A stretch of 19,475 nucleotides of DNA from UBA2982 sp040081395 (GTDB taxonomy: Bacteria; Gemmatimonadota; Gemmatimonadetes; Longimicrobiales; Gaopeijiaceae): positions 1-19,475 of the forward strand of contig JBEBGN010000046.1 of NCBI GenBank assembly GCA_040081395.1, in the 5' to 3' direction. The notes beneath the pieces were generated by a model that searched no databases, was not told where the DNA came from, and was given only the letters and a program-made list of their open reading frames with translations. Shown here one piece after another: positions 7,395 through 15,517 of this stretch; position 1 is the first letter of the stretch; the number at the start of each line of letters is the position of its first letter. The position numbers and the translations under genes are program-made.

Positions 7395-9695
7395 TCAGTC
7401 ACCCGCCCGCAGTACGAGACGGTGGGCCACGTTGGCTTCCACCGCTTCGCGGCTGAACGAGAGCGGGAAGTACTCGGCGTTGGCGTGATTCTCGATCAGG
7501 TTGCCGTAGAACGGGCTACCCGGCCTGGCCGACTGACCCGGCGTGTTCGTGGCAACCGACCCGTCGAGGTTGGAGAAGTCGATGATCTCGCGGAAGGTGG
7601 CACCGACGGCAGCCACCGTACCCGGACCGCCGCGACGCTCCGCGGCGGGCAAGTCGAACGCGGACACCAGGCCGTGCGGGAACTCGCTCCGGTTCGACCG
7701 ACCCCAGTTCCATAGCGCAGGATCAGGGCCCTGTTCCTGCTTCAGGCGCTCGATCGCCGTGGCGAGCGCGGCCTCGGGGTCGAACGGCGCGTCGGCCGGC
7801 GGGGCGCCGCGCCCACCACCCGGCATCAGCGAGCGCAACTCGCCGAAGATCGCGGGCGCCCGCTGCTCACGACGCTGGTAGCCATCCCAGGCAGCGAGCT
7901 CCGCGCGATACACCTCGAGCTCGGCATTCTGCGACGTCCAACCCTTGTACCGCTCGATCACGGCAAGTGCGGCGCGGTTGAAGGTGTCGTGTTGAAGTCC
8001 TTTCACGTCCTCGACCGTGACATTCTGCATCCCGGGAAGCACTTCACTCAGGCGATCGAAACGATCGAACGTACCCGCAGTCTTGAAGAAGAGCGGCGGG
8101 TCGTAGTCCGGCACGTTGATGTGCGTGTCGTTGTTCGCGGTTGCGACGAACCCGGCCGGAGGGTTCAGCACGAAGGGGAGGTCCTGACGGAACCCCTCCC
8201 ACTCGTACTCGCCCGTGCCGGGCACCGGAAGGCGCCCGTGCCATCCATCGCGGTCCGGCGAGAGCGCCGACCCGTGCCAGGCGATGTTCCCGTCCGCATC
8301 TCCGCAGACCATGTTCTCGGTCGGCGCCTTCCACGCCATGATCTCGACGAGGAACTCGTTGCAGTCGTCGACCTGGTCGAGACGGAGGCCTGCCAGGTAG
8401 CCCGTCGTGCCGGGCTCCTTCATCGTGGAGCGGACGGCGTACGCGACGTGATTCTCGGCGTCCTCGAAGAAGATGGGCCCGTGGCGTGAGGACTTCAGCT
8501 CGACGACGTCGGGAGCGGCGCCCTTCACCTGAATGGTGTCGTACTCGATGCGCAGCGGCTCCCACGCGCCGTTGTAGCGCACCTCGTTCGGGTTCTCGGG
8601 ATTGACCGTCTCGACATAGACGTCCGACTGGTCGGTCCCGAGAATGGTGAGCCCCCAGCCCACGCGACCGTTGTGGCCGATGGACACACCCGGCAGCATC
8701 GGCTCCGTGGCGCCGATGACCGTCCAGCCCGGTGCATCGAGGTGCACGATGTAGCGGAGCGATGGGTTACCCACGTTCCTGTGCGGGTCGTTGGCCACGA
8801 TCACTCGGCCGCTGGCCGTCTTGGAGCCCGACAGCGCCCAGTTGTTGCTCCCCGGCGAGTTCTCCTGCGCACCGAGGTTGATCGAAGCGGTCGCCCCGGC
8901 CCAAGCGTCGTACGGAGCCACGAGGGGCGGATTCACTGCGCCGCCGCGGAACCCTCTCGTGCCGTCTGCAACCGCGCTGTTGATGATCGAGTAGTCGACG
9001 CCGCGAGGCACCACCAAGTCGCGATACGGTGTGGGACGCGCGCGCCGGTTCGCCTCGGCAGCCCCCAGCTCGACCACCTGTTGGGCCAGAGTCAACTCGT
9101 TGCGCGCGTCGCCCAGGGGCAGCGCGGTCTCCATGCGCTGGAGTGACGACTCCGCCGTCCAGCGATCGGGCGTGAGTCCGGTCAAGGTGTACTCCACCGG
9201 CAGCGTGCCCTCGGCGGTCGCGTGATCGATGTAGGCGTTCACCCCCGCCGCGAACGCGTCGAGGATGCGGCGACCCTCGGGGTGGTAGCTGTTGAACTCC
9301 GCGTCGGTCCACGGACCCCGGAACTGGAAGCGTCGCGCCGCGCGGTCGTGCTCGAGCAACTCAGGCCCGAAGATCTCCGACAGGCGTCCCTCACCCGAGC
9401 GACGCCACATATCCATCTGCCAAAGGCGGTCCTGGGCCTGGACGAAGCCCTGGGCGAAGAAGAGGTCGTCCATGTTGTCGGCGTAGATGTGCGGCACGCC
9501 CCATGGATCGCGAATCACCTCGACGTCGGTCTGGAGACCGGAAACGTCGATCGTGCCCTCGATCTGGGGCAGATGCGCCTGCGCGAGCTCCGCGAACGTG
9601 GTCGGCTCGGGCTCGGCGCAGGCCGCGATCGTGAAAAGCAGCGCCGCGGCTGCAAGGGAACGTGGCGCGATGCTCGAGGGGGCGTCGGCACGCAT
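7395..9695 (-). CDS. Penicillin acylase family Ntn-hydrolase, lipoprotein
   Basis: A 766-aa precursor. Residues 1-26 are a lipoprotein signal ending IAAC. The alpha-subunit region carries VIRDPWGVPHIYA (59-71) and the conserved AQGFVQAQDRLWQMD segment. The catalytic nucleophile is Ser283 in PGSNNW, where self-cleavage frees the beta chain; HNGRVGWGLT and the ANND motif that carries the oxyanion-hole Asn in this family follow. Family members hydrolyse amide bonds of beta-lactams, N-acyl homoserine lactones or acylated peptides; the substrate cannot be read here. The ATG is preceded by AGGAG at 9703-9707 with 7-nt spacing. A weak -10-like element lies at 9744-9749. The Tat-type lipoprotein follows 6 nt after the stop and may work with it. 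Length matches the family. Confidence 0.95.
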   Translation of the reverse strand: MRADAPSSIAPRSLAAAALLFTIAACAEPEPTTFAELAQAHLPQIEGTIDVSGLQTDVEVIRDPWGVPHIYADNMDDLFFAQGFVQAQDRLWQMDMWRRSGEGRLSEIFGPELLEHDRAARRFQFRGPWTDAEFNSYHPEGRRILDAFAAGVNAYIDHATAEGTLPVEYTLTGLTPDRWTAESSLQRMETALPLGDARNELTLAQQVVELGAAEANRRARPTPYRDLVVPRGVDYSIINSAVADGTRGFRGGAVNPPLVAPYDAWAGATASINLGAQENSPGSNNWALSGSKTASGRVIVANDPHRNVGNPSLRYIVHLDAPGWTVIGATEPMLPGVSIGHNGRVGWGLTILGTDQSDVYVETVNPENPNEVRYNGAWEPLRIEYDTIQVKGAAPDVVELKSSRHGPIFFEDAENHVAYAVRSTMKEPGTTGYLAGLRLDQVDDCNEFLVEIMAWKAPTENMVCGDADGNIAWHGSALSPDRDGWHGRLPVPGTGEYEWEGFRQDLPFVLNPPAGFVATANNDTHINVPDYDPPLFFKTAGTFDRFDRLSEVLPGMQNVTVEDVKGLQHDTFNRAALAVIERYKGWTSQNAELEVYRAELAAWDGYQRREQRAPAIFGELRSLMPGGGRGAPPADAPFDPEAALATAIERLKQEQGPDPALWNWGRSNRSEFPHGLVSAFDLPAAERRGGPGTVAAVGATFREIIDFSNLDGSVATNTPGQSARPGSPFYGNLIENHANAEYFPLSFSREAVEANVAHRLVLRAGD

Positions 9696-9743
9696 GTCGG
9701 ATCTCCTGGCGAACGGTTGTCGATGAGGCTGAACCGGCCGCCG

Positions 9744-9749
9744 AATCTA
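9744..9749 (-). promoter_or_regulatory. Possible -10 element (TAGATT) upstream of the acylase gene
   Basis: On the minus strand, TAGATT lies about 50 nt before the acylase ATG in the 104-bp gap after the TolC-type gene. No convincing -35 box is seen 16-18 nt upstream, so this is a weak call. No terminator hairpin for the TolC-type gene is visible in this gap. Confidence 0.25.
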
Positions 9750-9799
9750 CGTCCCCCTTCCGGACCCTGCACCCGCCCCTGAATCCCGACCCTGCGCGA

Positions 9800-11392
9800 C
9801 TAGCGACCCACGCGCTGCACCCGCTCGAACTCCGCGATCGCGTTGATGTGGTTGATCAGGGCCCGGAGCTCCGAGAGACGGGCGGAGGTGAGCTCGTCCT
9901 GCGCCGCCACCACCTCGAAGTTGGTCGCCACCCCAGCGTTGAAGCGAGTGACCTCCGCCGCCGCGCTCTGCTCGGAGAGCTCCCGGCTCCTCGTGGCCGC
10001 CGCGAGCTGGAGGCGCGTGTCCGTCACGCCCAGGCCGGCATTCGTCACCTCGGTGACGATCGCGAGCTCCTGACTGCGGATCGCGAGGTCACGCTGATCC
10101 ATCTGTAGCCGGGCCCGCTCCAAGTTGGCCTTCGCCGACTTCATGCCGATGGGATACGAGAAGCTCAGTCCGAGATTCCAGGTCGGCACTTCGAACGCGG
10201 CGATGGAGTTGATGCCGTCCACGTAGCCGCCCTGGCTCACCAGCACGGGCGCGCCGCCAAGGCCGCTGCGGCTGTACTCGGTACCGCCCACGCCCGCGAG
10301 CGAGTAGGAAGCAGTGAGATTGAGCTGTGGGAGGCGGTTGTTCTGGGTCACATCGAGGTCGACCTCGGCGATACGGCGCTCTTCGCGCGCTTCCCGAATG
10401 TCGGTTCGCTCACGAAGTGCATTCTCGATAGCGGCCTCGATGTTCACGGCCTGGTCCTGAAGCAACGGCTGGCTGACGGGATTGATCGTCTGGTAGAGGA
10501 GCGGGTCGTCGGCCCCACTGATGAGTAGGCTCTTGAAGGCCAGCTCCTGGTTGCGCCACTGGATCTCGGCGTTGAGCAGGGACTGCTCCGCGCCCGCGAC
10601 CTGCGCTTCAGCCTGTACCACCTGGATCTGCGCCATGGTGCCGAGGCGGACGCGCACCTGGTTGTCCGCGAGAAGCTGCTGCGCCTGCGCGAGGCTCTGC
10701 CGCTGGATCTCGATCTGCTCGATGGTCGCCCGCAGGCCCCAGTACGCCTGGCGCACCTGCTCGGTGATGTTGTCGACGCGACCCGTGAGCTGGAGCTCGG
10801 TGATCGTGCCTTGGATGTCCTGCGTCTGGATGGCGGCGCGTTGATTGTCCGTCCTGAGGCCGGCGAGTAGGGGCTGCGTGTAGTCGAGACTCACGGACGA
10901 GCGGTAGCTCGGATTGAGCGTCGAGAACGCGTTGTCCGTCGAAGTGCGACTGTTGTTGAAGCCGGCGCTGAAACGGCCACCATACCAAGGCATGGTCTGC
11001 TGCAACGACGTGTTGAACGTGTGCGTCTGGGTGGTCGTCCGGGCCCCACCATCGAGCTGACTCGTCGACTGGTTCACCGAGTTGTTGTAGCGGTAGTTCC
11101 CGTTGATGGTTGGCGTGAAGGCGGCGTCCGCGGCCTGCTGCGAGTACGCCTGCATGCGCGGGCTCAGGCGGGCCGTCTGGATGTCGAGGTTCGTCTCGAG
11201 CGCCCGCGCGATGGCCGCGTCGAGTGTCAAAGTCACCAGTTCCCGGTTCGGATCGCTCGGGGGCAACGCCCGGCCCACTTCGTAGCCTTCGACACCGGGC
11301 TGGACCTGGGCCGAGAGGGCCGATGCGGTGAGGGAGACTCCGGCGGCCGCGGCCAGTGCGATGGCCACGAACCGATCAGCACGCTTCAACAT
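9800..11392 (-). CDS. TolC-family outer-membrane efflux protein
   Basis: A 530-aa protein starting at ATG 11392, chosen because it opens a clean signal peptide (MLKRADRF, hydrophobic core, ASALSAQ) and has GAGGAA at 11399-11404 with 6-nt spacing; the frame extends further upstream without either. The mature chain shows the two long helical halves typical of TolC/outer-membrane factors: heptad-rich Gln/Ala/Glu stretches (for example the region encoded around 10560-10740 and again at 9830-10120), Asn/Thr-rich beta-segments, and a VEAAIENALRERTDIREA-type repeat start. TolC proteins form trimeric exit ducts for RND, ABC or MFS pumps. No membrane-fusion protein or pump gene is next to it, so its partner must lie elsewhere. 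It is separated from the upstream gene by a strong terminator. Confidence 0.93.
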   Translation of the reverse strand: MLKRADRFVAIALAAAAGVSLTASALSAQVQPGVEGYEVGRALPPSDPNRELVTLTLDAAIARALETNLDIQTARLSPRMQAYSQQAADAAFTPTINGNYRYNNSVNQSTSQLDGGARTTTQTHTFNTSLQQTMPWYGGRFSAGFNNSRTSTDNAFSTLNPSYRSSVSLDYTQPLLAGLRTDNQRAAIQTQDIQGTITELQLTGRVDNITEQVRQAYWGLRATIEQIEIQRQSLAQAQQLLADNQVRVRLGTMAQIQVVQAEAQVAGAEQSLLNAEIQWRNQELAFKSLLISGADDPLLYQTINPVSQPLLQDQAVNIEAAIENALRERTDIREAREERRIAEVDLDVTQNNRLPQLNLTASYSLAGVGGTEYSRSGLGGAPVLVSQGGYVDGINSIAAFEVPTWNLGLSFSYPIGMKSAKANLERARLQMDQRDLAIRSQELAIVTEVTNAGLGVTDTRLQLAAATRSRELSEQSAAAEVTRFNAGVATNFEVVAAQDELTSARLSELRALINHINAIAEFERVQRVGR

Positions 11393-11530
11393 GTCGACTT
11401 CCTCGCTCGAGTTTTCGGGCCATTCCGCCCCGCGGAGGCCCACCCCATGGATACGCCGAATTCGGGGGCACCTAATGGACAACGTTCCGAGGCCAATCGT
11501 TAGGCCTGGCCGGCGCCACTCGAAACGCCG

Positions 11531-11573
11531 AAAAGACGAAGGCGCCGGCGGGGAGACCCCCGCCGGCGCCTTC
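11531..11573 (-). terminator. Intrinsic terminator after the FAH-fold gene
   Basis: A perfect 16-bp inverted repeat (11538-11553 pairs with 11558-11573; 4-nt loop) is followed on the minus strand by three bases and then TTTT (11534-11531). It lies 23 nt past the stop of the minus-strand FAH-fold gene. There is no T-tract on the plus side, so it acts leftward and insulates the TolC-type gene. Confidence 0.85.
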
Positions 11574-11596
11574 TGCGCTCGAAATGCGAGCGACGT

Positions 11597-12769
11597 TTAC
11601 TGCTGTCCGCCCCCGCGACCACCGCGACCGCGGTACTGCGCCGTCGGAGTCAACTGCGCTCCGGACAGATCGGCCGGCACGCTGGTCTCACGGCGTACCG
11701 TATGGGTCAGCGAGCCGATGCCCACAATCGTAGCCGTCAGTGTCTCCCCGTCCACCAGGAAGCCCGACCCCGTCGCCCGCTGCACGCGACCTTCGCCCGT
11801 GCCGCCCGACGTGCCGCTCTGCATGACGTCACCGGGGTAGATCGTGATCAGGGACGACGCATACTCGATCAACTCCGGAATCGAGTGGATCATGTCGCCC
11901 GCACGTGCCTCCTGAACCGTTACCCCGTCGATGACGAGCTGTTGGTGCAGGTTCTGCATCGGATCGCCGTAGAACTCCTTCGGCACGATCCATGGTCCCT
12001 GCGGCGCGAAGGTGTCGTGCCCCTTACCGACGAACCAGTCGGAGCCAGAGCCGAAGCCTCCGGGCGGACGCCCGCCGCGATCGGAGATGTCCATCCCGAC
12101 CATGTAGCCGAACACGTGGTCGTACGCGCGACGGGCCGAGATGTACTTGCCCTCGCGGCCGAACACGATGGCGAGCTCGACTTCCCATTCGATCTCGTCA
12201 CGCCCGAAAGGCATGAGGATCTCGTCGCCGTCGCCGATGATGGCGCCGCGGGTCGGCTTCAGGAACAGGTACGGCACGCCGCGGTTCGTCTGGCGCTCGC
12301 GGGTCTGCGCCGCGAGTTCCTCGGGCGTGCAGCCCTCGCACGAGTGCGTGTAGAAGTTCACAGCCGCGTTCATGATCTTCGACGGCCAAGGATTCGTCAT
12401 TGGCGCGAGGATGTCGACCGATGCTACCGGGTGCACGTACGCGGGACGCGCGGCGCCCGTCAGGCGGTTGTTCTGCACCAGATCATTCGTGATCTGGACG
12501 AGGCGAGCGCGAACGCCGCTGTCGTAGCGCTCGATCAGATCGATCATGTGCGCGGGGGCCTCGATACGGCCCGAGGCCATGGCGGTGTTCGCCGCGGCGA
12601 TGTCGACAATGAATTGGTCGCGAAGAACGAGACCGACAAACTGTCGGCCGTTCACCGCGAACGTGCCGACCTTGTAGGGCTCGGCGGCCGTCTGCGCCTC
12701 GAGGACGGCGGGGCTCGCGAAAGCGGCGATGGCCGCGATGGCGAACCCGAGTCGTGCGATTCGTTGCAT
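11597..12769 (-). CDS. Exported fumarylacetoacetate hydrolase (FAH)-fold protein
   Basis: A 390-aa protein with a cleavable signal peptide (MQRIARLGF, Ala-rich core, probable cleavage after VLEAQ, about residue 26). The FAH/2-hydroxyhepta-2,4-diene-1,7-dioate isomerase catalytic domain spans about 120-360: the metal ligand pair in EIEWEVELA (E196 and E198), the Asp in GYMVGMDISD (D227), Lys249 in WFVGKGHD, and GTSGGTGEG (319-327). The C-terminus ends in a short Gly/Arg tail (GRGGRGGGQQ). FAH-fold enzymes cleave or isomerise acylpyruvates and related beta-diketones with Mg/Ca, nearly always in the cytoplasm, so export is unusual. GGGAG at 12776-12780, 6 nt before the ATG, supports the start. 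It has its own promoter and terminator, so it is monocistronic. The substrate is unknown. Confidence 0.92.
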   Translation of the reverse strand: MQRIARLGFAIAAIAAFASPAVLEAQTAAEPYKVGTFAVNGRQFVGLVLRDQFIVDIAAANTAMASGRIEAPAHMIDLIERYDSGVRARLVQITNDLVQNNRLTGAARPAYVHPVASVDILAPMTNPWPSKIMNAAVNFYTHSCEGCTPEELAAQTRERQTNRGVPYLFLKPTRGAIIGDGDEILMPFGRDEIEWEVELAIVFGREGKYISARRAYDHVFGYMVGMDISDRGGRPPGGFGSGSDWFVGKGHDTFAPQGPWIVPKEFYGDPMQNLHQQLVIDGVTVQEARAGDMIHSIPELIEYASSLITIYPGDVMQSGTSGGTGEGRVQRATGSGFLVDGETLTATIVGIGSLTHTVRRETSVPADLSGAQLTPTAQYRGRGGRGGGQQ

Positions 12770-12815
12770 GGGCTGCTCCCGGATGAAGCGGTACAGATTG
12801 GGTTCAAGAGCAGGT

Positions 12816-12845
12816 GTGATAGCCCCCGCCCGCGCCGTCTGTCAA
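12816..12845 (-). promoter_or_regulatory. Sigma70-like promoter of the FAH-fold gene, overlapping the queG stop
   Basis: On the minus strand a perfect -35 TTGACA (12845-12840) is followed by an 18-nt spacer and TATCAC (12821-12816). The TGA inside the -35 box is the queG stop codon. Predicted transcription starts near 12809, giving a leader of about 40 nt. The -10 matches consensus at 4 of 6 positions. Confidence 0.55.
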
Positions 12846-14026
12846 CCCAGTTTACCAAGGCCTAACGCGGCCTCCAATTCTCCGATCACATCCGGGTCGC
12901 CCTCCACCCCGAGCCGCGCCAGGAGGGCCTCCCCAGCTTCCTGCGACCCCAGGCGCCCGAGGGCCCAGGCTGCGTGCGCTCGAACGAGCGGGCTCGCGTC
13001 GTCGAGCGCTCGCTCGAGCGGAGCCAGGGCCCCGTCGGCGCCCCAGTTGCCGAGCGCGATGCACACGTTGCGAAGCAGCCCCTCCCGCTTGGCCCTTAGC
13101 ACCGGTGCTCTCCGAAACTCGGACCTGAACCCTGCCTCGTCGAGATCGAGCAGCTGTTCCGCAAGCGCGGTGAGTGGCGGGCCATCGAGGCTTCCGCGCG
13201 CCGTGTAGCCTGGCTCGGCGCTCGGCCGCCCGAAGCGCTCGTTCCAGGGGCAGGCCTCCTGGCAGATGTCACACCCGAACACCCGGTTCCCGATACCGGG
13301 CCGGAGCTCGACCGGAATCGGTCCCCGCAGCTCGATCGTCAGGTACGAGATACAGCGTCGCGCGTCGATGACGGGCGCACCGTTCTCGTCACGCCCGAGC
13401 AGCGCGCCGGTCGGACACGCGTCGAGGCACGCCCGGCAGGTCCCGCAGCGATCCTCCGTGAAGGGTAGGTCGATCGGCAGCTCGACTTCGAGCAGCAGCA
13501 CGCCGAGAAAGAAGTACGAACCCCGCTCGGGGTGGATCAGCATGGTGTTCCGGCCGAACCACCCGAGCCCCGCACGTCTGGCCAGCTCGCGTTCGAGGAT
13601 CGGTCCCGTGTCCACGTAGGACCGACCCCGCACACCGCCGTCCACGCGGCCGTCGACCCACTCGCGCAGGCGCTCGAGCTTCGCGAGCACGATGTCGTGA
13701 TAGTCGTCCCCCCGCGCGTAGCGTGCGATCACCGCGCGAGCCGGGTCATCGTGCACGTCGGGTCCGTCACCGGACCCGTACTCGTGCGCCACGACCAGGC
13801 AGGAGCGCACATCGGCGAGCGTCGCGCGCAGGTCGGCCCGCCGCTCCACCGTGTCAGGTCGGGCGAGGTAGGCCATTCGTCCGTGGCGCTCGGCTTCGAG
13901 CCACCCACGGAAGAAACTGGTGTGCTCGCTGGGCTCGGCGGACGCGATGCCCGCGAGCGAGAACCCCTCAGAGATCGCGCGTGCCTTCAGTGCCTCCGCC
14001 AACGCCACGCGGGATGCCTCGGTCAC
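12842..14026 (-). CDS. queG: Epoxyqueuosine reductase QueG with C-terminal HEAT-like repeats
   Basis: QueG reduces epoxyqueuosine to queuosine in tRNA, the final step of queuosine synthesis, using cobalamin and two [4Fe-4S] clusters. The 394-aa product has the N-terminal cobalamin-binding fold, the catalytic-acid region YVDTGPILE (Asp139), GWFGRNTMLI, and cluster Cys at 194, 197, 200 and 204 (CGTCRACLDACP), 225, and 252, 255 and 259 (CDICQEACPWN). Residues about 310-394 are HEAT-like alpha repeats (HAAWALGRLG), which help bind the tRNA arm in this family. GTG 14026 overlaps the upstream GT2 stop (GTGA) and leaves the usual short N-terminus; an ATG at 14071 would add 15 residues and overlap the GT2 gene by 49 nt. 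It is the last gene of a four-gene operon. Confidence 0.95.
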   Translation of the reverse strand: MTEASRVALAEALKARAISEGFSLAGIASAEPSEHTSFFRGWLEAERHGRMAYLARPDTVERRADLRATLADVRSCLVVAHEYGSGDGPDVHDDPARAVIARYARGDDYHDIVLAKLERLREWVDGRVDGGVRGRSYVDTGPILERELARRAGLGWFGRNTMLIHPERGSYFFLGVLLLEVELPIDLPFTEDRCGTCRACLDACPTGALLGRDENGAPVIDARRCISYLTIELRGPIPVELRPGIGNRVFGCDICQEACPWNERFGRPSAEPGYTARGSLDGPPLTALAEQLLDLDEAGFRSEFRRAPVLRAKREGLLRNVCIALGNWGADGALAPLERALDDASPLVRAHAAWALGRLGSQEAGEALLARLGVEGDPDVIGELEAALGLGKLG

Positions 14027-15189
14027 GGCCGACTCGACACCGGCGGGAGCGTGTACCTGCGTCCCTTCCACTCGACCTCACGCCCACGCACCCAGGATCG
14101 CACGAAGATGTACGTCCCCATCGCCGCGCCCAACGGGTAGAGGAGCCCGTATGCTGCCGGCACCCCCATCAACCGGGAGAACGCCGTCCAGATCGCCGCG
14201 GAGAGTCCGGTAGCGACGACGGACCACGTCAGGAGGCCCATGCCTCCCACCCCCGCCAACGCAGCCACCAAGACCATCGGCGGCGCGAGCCAGAGCGTGA
14301 CCCCCGTCAGCAGCGAGAGAGGCAGCGTGACCAGACGCAGCCACGGCGGCACGCTCTGGAGACCGCCCATGACCAGATTCTTGGACCACCCCTCGATCAT
14401 GTGCGGGAGCGAGCGATACATGCGCGTGCCGAGATCGGTCTGGGCGGCGCGGATGCGGAGCTTTCCGCCCGACCGCTTCACGTGTTGCGCCAGCGCCAGG
14501 TCCTCAGCGACCTCGTCGCGAACGGCCGCGTGACCGCCATGCGCTTCGTAGCTGGCTCGGGGAAAGAGCATGTATTGGCCGTTGGCGATGGCGTTCCTCC
14601 AGTTCGCACTCCTCGCCATCGGCTCGAGGCGCGGGAAGCGGAACAGCATCAGCATGAAGATCTGAGGCTGCACGACACGCTCCCAGAAGGTCTCGAGGAT
14701 CTGGCGTCCCATCACGGTGAGCAGATCGGCGTCCTCCTCTTCGAGGCCGCGCACGGCACGCGCCAGCAGATCCGGGCCGTGCCGCGTGTCCGCGTCGGTG
14801 AACAGGAGCAAGTCCCCCTCCGCCACGGCGGCCCCCTGCGTGCAGGCCCACGGCTTACCCAGCCACCCGTCGGGAAGCTCGGTGCCCGTGACCAGACGGA
14901 GGCGGCGGGCGTTCCCCGCTCCGAGCGACCGCACCAGGTCAGCGGTGCCGTCGTCGCTCCGATCGTCCACCACGACGATCTCGAAATCGACGCCCGCGGA
15001 TGCCGAGATCGAACGGATGCACGCTTCGATGTTGGCTGATTCATTGCGAGCCGGCACGATGACGCTCACGAAGCGGCTCGTGCGAGCGCGCGGCCTGGCC
15101 GGAGGTAACTCGCTCGGCGGTCGCGCGACGAAGGCCAAGAACGCGATCACCCCCAGCCACGGAAGCGCCAGCAGCAGAGGGAACACCAC
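14023..15189 (-). CDS. Membrane family-2 glycosyltransferase (CruC/CrtQ/HpnB-like)
   Basis: A 388-aa protein: N-terminal hydrophobic helix (about 3-22), GT-A domain with SVIVPARNE (42-50), VVVDDRSDDGT (72-82), GWLGKPWACTQGA (108-120), TDADT (131-135), then VAEDLALAQ, and three or so C-terminal membrane spans (about 290-370). The GWLGKPWA and MYRSLPHMIEGWSKN motifs resemble glycosyltransferases that modify carotenoids (CruC, CrtQ) or sit in hopanoid clusters (HpnB), as remembered rather than searched. It probably transfers a sugar to a membrane lipid. It is not the same kind as the processive synthase at 2080: no QxxRW is seen. Start GTG 15189 lies 7 nt after the MazG-like stop; the 3' end overlaps the queG start. 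Confidence 0.85.
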   Translation of the reverse strand: MVFPLLLALPWLGVIAFLAFVARPPSELPPARPRARTSRFVSVIVPARNESANIEACIRSISASAGVDFEIVVVDDRSDDGTADLVRSLGAGNARRLRLVTGTELPDGWLGKPWACTQGAAVAEGDLLLFTDADTRHGPDLLARAVRGLEEEDADLLTVMGRQILETFWERVVQPQIFMLMLFRFPRLEPMARSANWRNAIANGQYMLFPRASYEAHGGHAAVRDEVAEDLALAQHVKRSGGKLRIRAAQTDLGTRMYRSLPHMIEGWSKNLVMGGLQSVPPWLRLVTLPLSLLTGVTLWLAPPMVLVAALAGVGGMGLLTWSVVATGLSAAIWTAFSRLMGVPAAYGLLYPLGAAMGTYIFVRSWVRGREVEWKGRRYTLPPVSSRP

Positions 15190-15196
15190 GGCGACC

Positions 15197-15517
15197 CTAC
15201 GGACGAACCGGTGTCCAGCGCTCCGCGTCGCGGGTGCGGTACTTCACCAGGACCCGCTCCAGGGCTTCCTCCAGATCGATCTCCTGTTCGTTCGCGATCA
15301 CTAGGAGCACGAAAAGCACGTCCGCCAGCTCGATCGCCAGATCCTGATCGGGCTCGTCGGCCTTCTTCGGCTTGTGACCGAAGCGGTGGTTCATCTCGCG
15401 TGCCAACTCCCCTACCTCTTCGGTGAGGCGGGCCAAGTTCGAAAGCGGGGGCCAGTAGCCCTCCTCGAACTGCGAGATCCATGCATCGACCTGAGCCTGA
15501 GCGTCGCGGAGGGTCAC
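15197..15517 (-). CDS. MazG-like nucleotide pyrophosphohydrolase
   Basis: A 106-aa all-alpha protein with the MazG metal-binding pattern: EEVGE (about 33-37) and ELADVLF (about 63-69), the EExxE...ExxD layout that binds Mg for hydrolysing NTPs to NMP and PPi. Single-domain MazG proteins of this size remove non-canonical or excess nucleotides; the substrate cannot be assigned. GTG 15517 overlaps the oxidoreductase stop (GTGA at 15514-15517), indicating coupled translation. A charged loop (KPKKADEPDQD) sits between the two motifs. Confidence 0.9.
   Translation of the reverse strand: MTLRDAQAQVDAWISQFEEGYWPPLSNLARLTEEVGELAREMNHRFGHKPKKADEPDQDLAIELADVLFVLLVIANEQEIDLEEALERVLVKYRTRDAERWTPVRP

Noticed and set aside
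11405..11530. Candidate promoter for the TolC-type gene
   Set aside because: TTGTCC and TATCCA occur but are 23 nt apart, too far for a sigma70 promoter; no better pair is seen.
11702..12865. Long plus-strand frame opposite the FAH-fold gene (387 aa)
   Set aside because: Antisense shadow of a well-supported gene; GC-rich DNA leaves such frames open by chance.
13723..15039. Long plus-strand frame opposite queG and the GT2 gene (438 aa)
   Set aside because: It spans two coupled minus-strand genes with clear motifs and is Arg/Pro/His-rich, as expected for a shadow.
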